Virus record (IMG/VR): IMGVR_UViG_3300042317_001264
Coordinates: 1-21,999 of that record
Source: a virus
Direction: 5' to 3' (one strand)
DNA length: 21,999 nucleotides
Shown here piece after piece: positions 8,612 through 14,945 of the stretch; within the stretch, counting starts at the first letter, position 1; the number at the start of each line of letters is the position of its first letter. The notes under the pieces were generated by a model. That model was not told the DNA's origin, searched no databases, and saw nothing but the letters and a program-made list of their open reading frames with translations. A program made the position numbers and the translations under genes.

Positions 8612-9089
8612 TTTGGTTCTCCTTTGGTTTATTGTTTATGAGGTAAATCCTTTTAATAATATATTCTGCTACTTTTTCTGCATTAGATGCATTATTACAA
8701 AATAATACTTTAATATCGTATTTAAGCTGCCAATCTAATATATTCTTCATTATAAATGCTGGAGTAATTCTAACTTTATCCCACATTCTTTTTGGTAGAT
8801 TTGATCCTATAGGATAGTTTAACACATCATTCATGCTAAATTCTAATAGGAAAAATGAATATTTAAGTTGGCTCATTCTATGTACAACATCTTTGAACCG
8901 TGGTTCAATAATATTATTAGCAATTTCATTTATACTCTTTTTACGTTCTATAGCAAAAACGTCCTGAAGACCTTCTATACTATAATCGCCAGTATCTAAT
9001 TTTTTATTAGCAACTACATAATCCTCAAAAGACCACGGTTGTTGCTCTCTGGTATCTATTATGATCGTAAAGTCTTCATTATTTATCAT
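8601..9089 (-). CDS. ERCC4-family nuclease
   Basis: The 162-residue protein has the ERCC4 (XPF/Mus81-type) nuclease core: IIDTREQQPW near residues 10-19, KLDTGDYSIEGL near 31-42 and FAIERKKSINEIANN near 46-60. The Asp, Asp and Glu-Arg-Lys of these motifs form the metal-dependent active site in this family, which cuts branched or nicked DNA. It lacks the helicase and (HhH)2 domains of cellular XPF proteins, as small phage members do. It lies in the packaging operon, 11 nt overlapping each neighbour, so it may resolve replication or recombination intermediates before packaging. That timing is inferred. Confidence 0.85.
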   Translation of the reverse strand: MINNEDFTIIIDTREQQPWSFEDYVVANKKLDTGDYSIEGLQDVFAIERKKSINEIANNIIEPRFKDVVHRMSQLKYSFFLLEFSMNDVLNYPIGSNLPKRMWDKVRITPAFIMKNILDWQLKYDIKVLFCNNASNAEKVAEYIIKRIYLINNKPKENQNET

Positions 9090-9357
9090 TTGATTTTTTA
9101 TTATCAGATATTAATTTGCTAAAAACTGCTTCGTATGCGTTTTCGTTTCCTTCTATAAGAGAGTGATGAAATTTACACAAAGTGATTCCGTTATTTATAT
9201 TATATCTCAAATCAACGCTATCAACCCATCTTTTGATATGGTGAACATGTAATTTTTTAGATGCTAAACATCCTGGCCATTGACATTTGTATTGATCTCG
9301 TTTTTTAACCTCTTGTCTAAAATTTTTGTATAATGGATCGTTATAATTTCTAAACAT
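9079..9357 (-). CDS. HNH endonuclease
   Basis: This 92-residue protein is a compact HNH nuclease. The core is CQWPGCLASKKLHVHHIKRW (about 24-43), giving the Cys pair and the His-His, then NGITLCKFHHSLIEGNE (about 57-73), giving the Asn, the second Cys and the final His. The fold binds one catalytic metal and, through the Cys residues, probably a structural zinc. HNH proteins encoded near the terminase are known in several phages (HK97 and relatives) to help packaging cleavage. The location three genes before TerL fits that, but a homing nuclease cannot be excluded. It overlaps Gmd by 8 nt and the ERCC4 gene by 11 nt. Confidence 0.85.
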   Translation of the reverse strand: MFRNYNDPLYKNFRQEVKKRDQYKCQWPGCLASKKLHVHHIKRWVDSVDLRYNINNGITLCKFHHSLIEGNENAYEAVFSKLISDNKKSNDK

Positions 9358-10342
9358 TAGCGTAAACTTTAATGTCGCTTTGTATCATTTCGCTAACTAA
9401 ATCATCAAAAGAAGTTGATGGAATCCATCCTAGTACTTTTTGAGCTTTAAGAGATCGGCCACATAAATAGTCAACTTCTGCTGGTCGATATAATGACGGA
9501 TCAATTTCCACATATTGTTTGTAGTCTAGATCCACACTCTCAAAAGATTTGATAACAAAATTTAATACGCTATGAGTTTGACCGGTACAAATAACAAAGT
9601 CGTCAGGAACATCTTGCTGTAGCATCAAATACATAGCATATACATAATCTTTAGCGTGACCCCAATCTCTGTAAGCTTGAAGATTACCAAGTTTTAAACT
9701 GTCTGATGTTTTCTTGTTAACTAATTGGCCAATATATTTGGTAACTTTTCGCGTTAGAAAATTTTCGCCACGTCGCGGACTTTCATGATTAAATAGTATG
9801 CCGCTAGTAGCAAAGATATTATAAGCATCACGATATATTCGTACCAAATTGTGACTAGCAACTTTGCTAACAGAATACGGACTTTGTGGAATTAGTGGAG
9901 TATTTTCATCTTGATATTTATTATTATCTTTATCCACACTATAATTTTTACCAAACATTTCGCTAGTGCTAGCTTGATAATATTTTGTAGCAGATGATGT
10001 GGTTCTTATGCCCTCTAAAATATGTAAAACTCCCATGGTATTAATATCAAACGTTGTGGAGGGCTGGTGAAAACTGGTTCCCACATGACTCATAGCGGCT
10101 AAGTTATAGAATTCGTCTGGTTCGTATTGTTTTAATATGGATAGTATTACTGAAGGATCTGTAAGATCAAATTCCAAAAGAGTTAAATTAGGATGATCTA
10201 CTATACTGGATATTCTTTCAAAATGATACGAACTACTACGTCTATATAATCCAATAACTTTGTAGTCTTTTTCTAATAATAGTTCGGCTAGATAGCTGCC
10301 ATCTTGACCAGTAATGCCTGTTATTATAGCTGTTTTATTCAT
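9350..10342 (-). CDS. gmd: GDP-mannose 4,6-dehydratase
   Basis: The 330-residue enzyme converts GDP-D-mannose to GDP-4-keto-6-deoxy-D-mannose with NADP+. It is an extended short-chain dehydrogenase: the Rossmann loop GITGQDG lies at 9-15, the STSEMFG active-site strand at about 125-131, and the catalytic YSVSK at 156-160. Further Gmd hallmarks are NLAAMSHVGTSF (about 80-91) and NHESPRRGENFLTRK (about 185-199). The length is a little under that of bacterial Gmd (about 340-370). It sits unexpectedly inside the head/packaging operon and overlaps both neighbours by 8 nt, so it is made with the structural proteins. Its pathway partner is encoded on the other strand at 12,317. Confidence 0.95.
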   Translation of the reverse strand: MNKTAIITGITGQDGSYLAELLLEKDYKVIGLYRRSSSYHFERISSIVDHPNLTLLEFDLTDPSVILSILKQYEPDEFYNLAAMSHVGTSFHQPSTTFDINTMGVLHILEGIRTTSSATKYYQASTSEMFGKNYSVDKDNNKYQDENTPLIPQSPYSVSKVASHNLVRIYRDAYNIFATSGILFNHESPRRGENFLTRKVTKYIGQLVNKKTSDSLKLGNLQAYRDWGHAKDYVYAMYLMLQQDVPDDFVICTGQTHSVLNFVIKSFESVDLDYKQYVEIDPSLYRPAEVDYLCGRSLKAQKVLGWIPSTSFDDLVSEMIQSDIKVYANV

Positions 10343-11165
10343 TGTGATTTTCCATAAATTCTGGTGTTAGTAATGGTACGTCCACAGTATTGTCTTGATA
10401 AGTATGATATTGTTGCATTCTTTCTTTGGCTCCGTTTGCTGCCATTCCAAGAATTTCCATTTCTTTGCCTTCTTTTTCTCTGACTATTTCATCTTCTAGC
10501 ATTCGTATTAAACCAACCCAACTACTTTTGCCATCTTCTATTCTTTTTATTCTTTGTTCCCTAGTAGCTTTAAGATCCTTGCTAATTTTTTGCTGTTCGT
10601 TAAGAAGTTTGGTATATTCATTAGTGTAATTAGCGATACTGTTGCGGGCAAACGACAATTGAGTTTCGAGATTAGCCAGTTTCGGTATATCTCTTTGATC
10701 CTCACTTTTTTCATATTCTTTATCCACAAGCTTTTGTAATTTTTCAGTTTCGCTAATGTGTCTTTTTCGTTCCTTCATGCTACGGTTAATTAATATATCA
10801 ATAGTGATAAATTGTTTAATTTGCAACTCTTCTGCTGGTAAAACGTCTTCTCTAAACTGTTTTATTAGTCCAACCCAAGTATCTTCAAAGTATTGGAGTT
10901 CGCCGCTGTCCGCATCAAATTGACGTGTAATTTCTACCCAAAAGGTTTTACTATGTAATTTATCTTTTAGGGTTTCATAAGCCGCTTTGTCTTCTGGATC
11001 AATTAGTAAATTATTTTCATTAATATATCGCTTAATTGGTCCTTCATGACGATTAAGATTAGATGATATAGTATCTATGCTTAATAAATTAACATTCTCA
11101 CGAATATAAGCTTCTTCATCTAAACTTAGTTGTCCTCGTTTTTTGGGAATTCTGTTGGCTTCCAC
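10335..11165 (-). CDS. HTH and coiled-coil protein, possible small terminase subunit
   Basis: A 276-residue protein begins with a DNA-binding-like segment (RGQLSLDEEAYIRENVNLLS then IDTISSNLNRHEGPIKRYIN, about 10-49) of the helix-turn-helix kind. From about 125 to 245 it is dominated by charged helices (RKRHISETEKLQKLVDKEYE, EYTKLLNEQQKISKDLKATR) that predict a coiled coil. The end is flexible. Small terminase subunits commonly combine an N-terminal HTH with a central oligomerising helical region, and no other gene near TerL fits. It is five genes from TerL, however, so this is a tentative reading. The HTH resembles the first 60 residues of the protein at 11,994 in pattern, both starting near a polar G-Q-hydrophobic-D segment. 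It overlaps the sigma gene by 40 nt. Confidence 0.55.
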   Translation of the reverse strand: MEANRIPKKRGQLSLDEEAYIRENVNLLSIDTISSNLNRHEGPIKRYINENNLLIDPEDKAAYETLKDKLHSKTFWVEITRQFDADSGELQYFEDTWVGLIKQFREDVLPAEELQIKQFITIDILINRSMKERKRHISETEKLQKLVDKEYEKSEDQRDIPKLANLETQLSFARNSIANYTNEYTKLLNEQQKISKDLKATREQRIKRIEDGKSSWVGLIRMLEDEIVREKEGKEMEILGMAANGAKERMQQYHTYQDNTVDVPLLTPEFMENHNE

Positions 11166-11767
11166 TGGTGCTCCTTCATTATTTCAGCGATGTGTTTTTT
11201 AAGTTTAGTTAATTCTGACTTATTAATTTTTTGATTGTGTTTTAATTTTAAATAGCTTTCTCTATATTCTGATCTTATATTAGAATCTAAAAAAGATACT
11301 ATTTCTGAGCTTTCATGAGAAGTACTAGATGCTGACAATAACGATAAATCTTCAACATAAGATGGCTTGGCTATGTTCTTTTTAGCATCGTTTCGCTTGG
11401 CCCATGAAGCATATGGTTCGCATTCCTTTTTGTCAATAAATTTAGAGCACTGATTGTTAGAAACTTTATAAGCAGCATCGTATAGTGGACACGTTAAACA
11501 AGGCTTGTCTGGTCTTTGATAGTTATTTCTTTTGTAATTAAATAACCGATTTCGCACATGAGTCCATAAAAAGTTTTCTAATGGCCTTTTATAATCATAA
11601 TTTTTTAATCCTTCTAACGCAAATATGGCCGCTTGTTGTTTCATGTCCTCGGCACTGTGATAGCCGAATTTAAATTTGTGAGCTAATTTTTTAGTAATTT
11701 TATCTAATACTTGTAAAAATTCAGCATCTGAAACTTGATTTTTATTTTCCAGAATTTTTTTCTTCAT
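11126..11767 (-). CDS. Phage sigma factor with sigma70 region 2 and a Cys cluster
   Basis: This 213-residue protein resembles the small late sigma factors of phages (T4 gp55 type). Residues about 18-82 match sigma70 region 2: a helix LDKITKKLAHKFKFG, then HSAEDMKQQAAIFALEGLKN and YDYKRPLENFLWTHVRNRLF, covering core-binding and -10 recognition positions. After it come Cys residues at about 90, 93, 107 and 116 (CLTC...C...C), which could hold a zinc. The C-terminal ~60 residues are a basic helix (LKLKHNQKINKSELTKLKKH); there is no clear region 4. It would direct host RNA polymerase to phage promoters. It overlaps the 53-aa gene upstream by 26 nt and the next gene by 40 nt. Which promoters it reads cannot be seen from the sequence. 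Confidence 0.75.
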   Translation of the reverse strand: MKKKILENKNQVSDAEFLQVLDKITKKLAHKFKFGYHSAEDMKQQAAIFALEGLKNYDYKRPLENFLWTHVRNRLFNYKRNNYQRPDKPCLTCPLYDAAYKVSNNQCSKFIDKKECEPYASWAKRNDAKKNIAKPSYVEDLSLLSASSTSHESSEIVSFLDSNIRSEYRESYLKLKHNQKINKSELTKLKKHIAEIMKEHQWKPTEFPKNEDN

Positions 11768-11903
11768 TATCTAGTAGAATTGATATATCCTCTCCGTCTG
11801 GTAGTTGCAGATCGCTTTGAGCCTGGTCCACAATACATCCTGATGCTTTGACCGATAAGATCGAAGATGTAAGATTGGTAATATTAGAATCAAAATTAAT
11901 CAT
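11742..11903 (-). CDS. First gene of the head operon, 53-aa acidic protein of unknown function
   Basis: I place the start at the ATG at 11903 because AAGGGGC lies at the right distance upstream; an ATG further out at 11930 falls at the predicted transcription start and has no such site. The product (MINFDSNITNLTSSILSVKA...) is acidic towards its end (PDGEDISILLDNEEKNSGK) and shows no recognised domain. It is the promoter-proximal gene and overlaps the sigma gene by 26 nt, so its translation is probably coupled to sigma synthesis. A sigma-modulating role would be speculation. Confidence 0.6.
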   Translation of the reverse strand: MINFDSNITNLTSSILSVKASGCIVDQAQSDLQLPDGEDISILLDNEEKNSGK

Positions 11904-11939
11904 ATTGAGCCCCTTGCTTAAAAGAACCAAAACTATAAT

Positions 11940-11967
11940 ATAATAGAGTTGATCATCACATTGTCAA
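11940..11967 (-). promoter_or_regulatory. Leftward sigma70-like promoter of the head operon
   Basis: On the minus strand TTGACA (11967-11962) is followed by a 16-bp spacer and TATTAT (11945-11940). The predicted start is near 11933, about 30 nt before the first ATG. It lies in the divergent gap shared with the HTH gene at 11,994. Confidence 0.75.
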
Positions 11968-11993
11968 TATTTACACTATATGGAGAGAATAAA

Positions 11994-12230
11994 ATGAGCT
12001 ACAGAAAATGGGGTCAGGTTGAATTGGATTTTATCCGCGATAATTTTAATGTTATTTCTGATGATGAAATTGCTGTACGATTGAGTCAAATAACAAATAG
12101 TAGTATTACTACTCCTATGGTGCGACGACAAAGGCGCAAACTTGGTATTCAAAAGCCACGAGGTCGTCAACCAAAGAACAAAAATGCCTCAATGCCAGCA
12201 TCGTTTGCATCATCAAATGATAATGGTTGA
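11994..12230 (+). CDS. Small helix-turn-helix protein, probable regulator
   Basis: I start this 78-residue gene at 11994, where GGAGAG precedes the ATG; an in-frame upstream ATG at 11949 lacks a ribosome-binding site and would cover the divergent promoter. The protein (MSYRKWGQVELDFIRDNFNV, then SDDEIAVRLSQITNSSITTP and a basic tail VRRQRRKLGIQKPRGRQPKN) looks like a Myb/SANT or HTH DNA-binding domain that surveys whether few or many targets are bound. It is transcribed divergently from the head operon and has its own terminator, the layout of an autoregulator. Similar small 'W...E..fi.....l.d.eia..l' proteins are common in phages. Its binding site is unknown. Confidence 0.7.
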   Translation: MSYRKWGQVELDFIRDNFNVISDDEIAVRLSQITNSSITTPMVRRQRRKLGIQKPRGRQPKNKNASMPASFASSNDNG

Positions 12231-12263
12231 ACATAAAATTTTAAATTAGATTATGATAAAATT

Positions 12264-12287
12264 GGGGCATTAAGTTGCCCCTTTTTT
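12264..12287 (+). terminator. Intrinsic terminator after the HTH gene
   Basis: The stem GGGGCA/TGCCCC encloses a six-base loop and is followed by six T residues. It separates the regulator from the sugar genes, whose own promoter I could not find in the short gap that follows. Confidence 0.92.
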
Positions 12288-12316
12288 ATTTAACCATATA
12301 GCATAAGGAAAATAAT

Positions 12317-13234
12317 ATGAAAGTTTTAGTTACTGGTGGTAATGGATTTTTAGGGTCTAGAATTATGAAAGTTCTAAAAGATCAAGGTTATGATGCTTCA
12401 ACATTTAGATCAAGAAATTTTGATTTGTGCAATCCTAAGCAAACTAAGGATGCTTTTGATAGATATCGGCCAGATGCTGTGATACACTGTGCTGCTGTGG
12501 TTGGTGGAATAGGGGCAAATAGAGTTAATCCAGGATCATTTTTTTATCAAAACATGATGATGGGATTAAATGTTATTGAAAATTGTAGAGTTTTTGATGT
12601 GAGTAAAGTTGTGCAGATAGGAACGGTTTGTAGTTATCCTAAATATACTCCGGTTCCTTTTAGTGAGGATAGTTTGTGGGACGGCTATCCGGAAGAAACT
12701 AATGCTCCGTACGGAATAGCTAAAAAAGCTCTTTATGTTATGGTAGAAGCTTATAAAAATCAATATGATCTAAATGGTTGCGTATTGGTGCCTTGTAATT
12801 TATATGGGCCAAATGATAATTTTGATCCTGGTAGTAGTCATGTTATTCCGGCTTTGATTAAAAAGTTTATTGATGCAAAACAAAATAACAATACCGAGGT
12901 AGAATGTTGGGGAAGCGGAAGTGCCACACGAGAATTTTTATATGTGGATGATGCTGCTGAGGCTATAGTAAAAAGCTTGAGCGTGGATACTGATTCTAAG
13001 CCTATTAATCTGGGCGGTGGTGTTGAAATAACAATAAAAGATTTAGCAGAAAAAATAAAACTATTTGTTGGATACGATGGAAATATAGCTTGGAATAGCG
13101 ATCAGCCAGATGGTCAGCCACGAAGATTTCTTGATGTATCACGAGCCAAAAAGGTACTGAGCTGGGAACCAAAGGTAAGTTTTGATGCTGGATTAAAAGA
13201 GACTATAGAGTGGTACGGGGCTAATAAAAAATGA
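12317..13234 (+). CDS. fcl: GDP-L-fucose synthase
   Basis: This 305-residue enzyme (also called WcaG) epimerises and reduces the Gmd product to GDP-L-fucose with NADPH. The Rossmann loop GGNGFLG is at 7-13. Ser106 follows Cys105 in the strand IGTVCSYP, and the catalytic YGIAK is at 132-136. The PCNLYGPNDNFDPGSSHVIP block (about 159-178) carries the conserved His of the family. The C-terminus DQPDGQPRRFLDVSRAKKVL also matches. Length agrees with bacterial Fcl (about 310-320). A purine-rich AAGGAAAA site lies before the ATG. It couples to the next gene by an ATGA overlap. Its partner Gmd is on the opposite strand 2 kb away, an unusual separation since the pair is normally adjacent. Confidence 0.93.
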   Translation: MKVLVTGGNGFLGSRIMKVLKDQGYDASTFRSRNFDLCNPKQTKDAFDRYRPDAVIHCAAVVGGIGANRVNPGSFFYQNMMMGLNVIENCRVFDVSKVVQIGTVCSYPKYTPVPFSEDSLWDGYPEETNAPYGIAKKALYVMVEAYKNQYDLNGCVLVPCNLYGPNDNFDPGSSHVIPALIKKFIDAKQNNNTEVECWGSGSATREFLYVDDAAEAIVKSLSVDTDSKPINLGGGVEITIKDLAEKIKLFVGYDGNIAWNSDQPDGQPRRFLDVSRAKKVLSWEPKVSFDAGLKETIEWYGANKK

Positions 13235-13656
13235 ATATTAAACTTTTAGAAGCTACGGATAATATACAAGATTATATAGATTGCGTGAAGGATCTAAATA
13301 GTCATTATACTAATTTGAGTTCAATAGAAGATATTAAATATGTGCTAGAGCACAGACCGTCAAATATATTAACTTTTGTGATGGTGAACGATAGTGATAG
13401 GATAGTATCAACAGCAACGGTGATTATGGAAAAAAAATTAAGATATCAAAATTTATGTATGCATATAGAGGATGTTGGCACTCATCCACATTTTCGTAAT
13501 CTTGGATACGGTTCGGAACTAATTCGATACTGCGTAAAAATAGCAGAAGAGAACAAATGCTACAAAGTTAAATTGAATTGTGAAAAAGATTTAGTAAGCT
13601 TCTATGAGAAACTAGATTTTAAGGTTGGCGGAAACCACATGGGGCGATCATTATAG
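13231..13656 (+). CDS. GNAT acetyltransferase resembling glucosamine-6-phosphate N-acetyltransferase (GNA1)
   Basis: The 141-residue GNAT protein transfers acetyl from acetyl-CoA. Motif A is HIEDVGTHPHFRNLGYGSEL (about 77-96), with the pyrophosphate loop in R-N-L-G-Y-G. CYKVKLNCEKDLVSFYEKLD (about 110-129) follows, with the catalytic-type Tyr near the end. The order HIED...R.xGxG...CYK..L.C......FYEK..F....M is that of eukaryotic-type GNA1, which makes GlcNAc-6-phosphate. Bacteria normally use the unrelated GlmU for this. The coupling to fcl (ATGA) points to a nucleotide-sugar or glycan role. A different acyl acceptor is possible; the substrate is inferred from residue pattern only. Confidence 0.75.
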   Translation: MNIKLLEATDNIQDYIDCVKDLNSHYTNLSSIEDIKYVLEHRPSNILTFVMVNDSDRIVSTATVIMEKKLRYQNLCMHIEDVGTHPHFRNLGYGSELIRYCVKIAEENKCYKVKLNCEKDLVSFYEKLDFKVGGNHMGRSL

Positions 13657-13770
13657 TTTAGGTAAGACATTTGTTTTAGTTTTGGCTTACTATGTTTAGA
13701 CCACCGCCGGTTTTTTGAGACTGATTCTCAATATCAAACCAAAATGAAAAAACCCCCCTACTAAGCGGGT
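13657..13770 (+). other. Gap after the sugar genes with a TGAGA-N5-TCTCA dyad
   Basis: This stretch holds no gene. It has an inverted repeat TTGAGA-CTGAT-TCTCAA at 13715-13731, whose half-sites reappear in the palindrome of the two control blocks. A run of A and C residues at 13746-13759 lies just upstream of the first block. I see no convincing plus-strand terminator for the sugar genes here. Base composition changes from AT-rich to mixed at about this place. Confidence 0.4.
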
Positions 13771-13850
13771 GACGCAAAATGCTGTGCAAAATGCTACAGT
13801 ATGACGCAAAATGCTACAGTGATCCTTACCCCCGTCTCAAAATGAGAATG
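13771..13850 (+). promoter_or_regulatory. Control block 1: three GCAAAATGCT dyads and a TCTCA-AAA-TGAGA palindrome
   Basis: Three copies of GCAAAATGCT start at 13774, 13786 and 13806. The palindrome GTCTCAAAATGAGA starts at 13834, preceded by CCCCC. The same parts recur in block 2 at almost identical distances (60, 48 and 28 nt before the palindrome here). The 11-mer dyad that fits an operator is AGCA-AAA-TGCT. These could be operators for a regulator acting on the downstream TGGCACG promoter or iterons for a replication initiator. Confidence 0.55.
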
Positions 13851-13903
13851 CTGTAACCCTATATTTTTCAAGGGGTTACGAAAAATCCTATTTTTTTTCT
13901 CGA

Positions 13904-13920
13904 ATGGCACGACATTCGCA
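13904..13920 (+). promoter_or_regulatory. Sigma54-like promoter element upstream of the 76-aa gene
   Basis: TGGCACGACATTCGCA has the GG and GC of a -24/-12 sigma54 site at the usual spacing, with one mismatch in the -12 part, followed by TATATAT. No sigma70 -35 hexamer lies at a suitable distance. It starts 71 nt after the palindrome, the same distance as in the second copy. Confidence 0.4.
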
Positions 13921-13978
13921 TATATATCTGGTATCGAAACAAGGGGTTTCGGAAACAAGTAGAAAAAGGATAGATAAG

Positions 13979-14209
13979 ATGGAAAACATGATTGTGCTCA
14001 ATACGGTTCGTGAGTTGTGCGAGTTGATCAACAATACGACCATGACCACGTTTGTTGGTCGTGTTGCTTTTGCAATGGACCTTCTGGAAAGGGTTCGCCA
14101 TAATGATAACATGATCGAAATCAATCATGAGTTGGGATTCTGCGATGATGGTGGATTCATCCAGATTGATGAGATGGGTTATGTGGTCGATGATTATGCG
14201 ATCCAGTGA
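13979..14209 (+). CDS. 76-aa protein of unknown function
   Basis: I start at the ATG at 13979 because AAGGA lies 8 nt before it; the in-frame ATG at 13904 falls inside the promoter element and has no ribosome-binding site. The protein begins MENMIVLNTVRELCELINNT (a helix), then FVGRVAFAMDLLERVRHNDN and a β-like end, GFIQIDEMGYVVDDYAIQ. It is acidic towards the C-terminus and has no recognised domain. It is the first gene of the plus-strand train and is followed by a class-B promoter 16 nt after its stop. Confidence 0.65.
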   Translation: MENMIVLNTVRELCELINNTTMTTFVGRVAFAMDLLERVRHNDNMIEINHELGFCDDGGFIQIDEMGYVVDDYAIQ

Positions 14210-14224
14210 TTCCCTATAAGGGGG

Positions 14225-14252
14225 GTTGTGGCAGCGAAAAAGTTTGGTAGGA
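14225..14252 (+). promoter_or_regulatory. Class-B promoter, copy 1
   Basis: TTGTGG, a 16-bp spacer and TAGGAT. The spacer CAGCGAAAAAGTTTGG and the purine leader ATAGAAAAGAAAGAGAG recur at 15,150 and 16,094 with few changes. All three follow a stop codon by 5 to 20 nt. Confidence 0.65.
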
Positions 14253-14277
14253 TCATAGAAAAGAAAGAGAGAAAAAG

Positions 14278-14463
14278 ATGGTTTACAATGTTGGCGATAG
14301 GTTGAGTGTGGTCTATAGTACTGGCGAATCGTTCACCGGTGAACTGGTTAGCGTTCGTGAGATTCCGAACAAGGGAACGCTTATTCTGGTGAACGACGAA
14401 ACGGTAGGCTATCGGTCCATGTATGCCGACAAGGTTGTGAGCGTAATCGTGGAGAATGCTTGA
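14278..14463 (+). CDS. 61-aa protein with an SH3-like β pattern
   Basis: The protein (VGDRLSVVYSTGESFTGELV, then NKGTLILVNDETVGYRSMYA) alternates polar and hydrophobic residues as a small β-barrel would, with G-D, G-E-L and N-D turns. That is a structural impression, not a family match. It has a long purine leader (AAAGAAAGAGAGAAAAAG) rather than a compact GGAGG. The next gene starts with no gap after its TGA, so translation is probably coupled. The function is unknown. Confidence 0.6.
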   Translation: MVYNVGDRLSVVYSTGESFTGELVSVREIPNKGTLILVNDETVGYRSMYADKVVSVIVENA

Positions 14464-14670
14464 ATGGATACTAACTACTTTCAATCATCGTTCGAGAGTA
14501 TGGAAACGAGTACCATACGATTGTGGCTCCACGAAGCACAAGTACGACTGCCCCATGAGAGGGGTAGCGTTCGTGAGATACTGAAAGAAGGTATACGCGC
14601 GTCTGCTCGTGAACTGTTGTTCAGGTATCGAGAGGATATGAAAAGAATCTTTTCAAAAAACTCGACGTAA
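14464..14670 (+). CDS. 68-aa 'METxT' protein, paralogue of the gene at 16,246
   Basis: The ATG follows the previous stop directly. The sequence has FESMETSTIRLWLHEAQVRL near the start and SARELLFRYREDMKR at the end, with a basic loop between. The protein at 16,246 shows the same frame: METVTLGKWMVNMQ near the start and AASELLRRYHEN at the end. This gives an all-helical, two-helix pair with conserved Trp, Glu-Leu-Leu and Arg-Tyr. They are paralogues that have diverged strongly. No known function. The stop codon lies inside the first hairpin repeat. Confidence 0.65.
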   Translation: MDTNYFQSSFESMETSTIRLWLHEAQVRLPHERGSVREILKEGIRASARELLFRYREDMKRIFSKNST

Positions 14671-14747
14671 ACCCTTGATACGTAAGGACTTACGGCGAAA
14701 TTGGGCCGCCATTTTTGACGTAACTCCTTATGGTTCAAGCACTTACG
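14666..14747 (+). repeat. Two-hairpin 3'-end repeat, copy 1
   Basis: Hairpin 1 pairs CGTAA..CCTT with AAGG..TTACG around a 7-base loop. A GC-rich middle (GGGCCGCC) and TTTTTGACG follow. Hairpin 2 pairs CGTAA with TTACG. The stop codon of the METxT gene is within the first arm. Confidence 0.8.
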
Positions 14748-14761
14748 GCGACCCCAAAGGT

Positions 14762-14845
14762 GGTGTAGCAAAACGCTGTAGCAAAATGCAACACCTGTAG
14801 CAAAATGCTTCACCTTGGCACACCCCCGTCTCAAAATGAGAAAGT
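14762..14845 (+). promoter_or_regulatory. Control block 2: dyads and palindrome
   Basis: GCAAAACGCT, GCAAAATGCA and GCAAAATGCT start at 14768, 14781 and 14800; GTCTCAAAATGAGA starts at 14828. Distances to the palindrome are 60, 47 and 28 nt, matching block 1. The bases between are diverged, so the arrangement is what has been kept. Confidence 0.55.
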
Positions 14846-14875
14846 TGTAAAGTGTTGTCCCATAAGGACTTAGAA
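14846..14875 (+). repeat. Partial hairpin-repeat arm (TAAGGACTTAG)
   Basis: CCCATAAGGACTTAG here equals the last arm of repeat copy 7 (21,882-21,897). It looks like the remnant of a repeat whose other half is missing or degraded. Confidence 0.45.
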
Positions 14876-14897
14876 AGAAAAAAATATTTTTCAGACT

Positions 14898-14914
14898 TTG
14901 GCACGGGAAGTGCA
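14898..14914 (+). promoter_or_regulatory. Sigma54-like promoter element upstream of the zinc-ribbon gene
   Basis: TTGGCACGGGAAGTGCA differs from the consensus YTGGCACGRNNNTTGCW at one position only. The TATATA that follows lacks a -35 hexamer at a sigma70 distance. It starts 71 nt after the palindrome of block 2. Confidence 0.45.
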
Positions 14915-14945
14915 TTATATAGAGGCATAAGAAAGAGAGTGAAAG

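Noticed and set aside
13715-13731. A Fur-box reading of TTGAGA-N5-TCTCAA
   Set aside because: The centre does not match the Fur consensus, and a phage setting gives no support; the same half-sites occur in the control blocks.
13741-13772. Possible minus-strand terminator (ACCC...GGGT then T run)
   Set aside because: Only four pairs form around a long loop, and no minus-strand gene to the right would need it.
13868-14128. Minus-strand frames of 78-86 codons opposite the 76-aa gene
   Set aside because: No start signals, and all neighbouring genes run on the plus strand.
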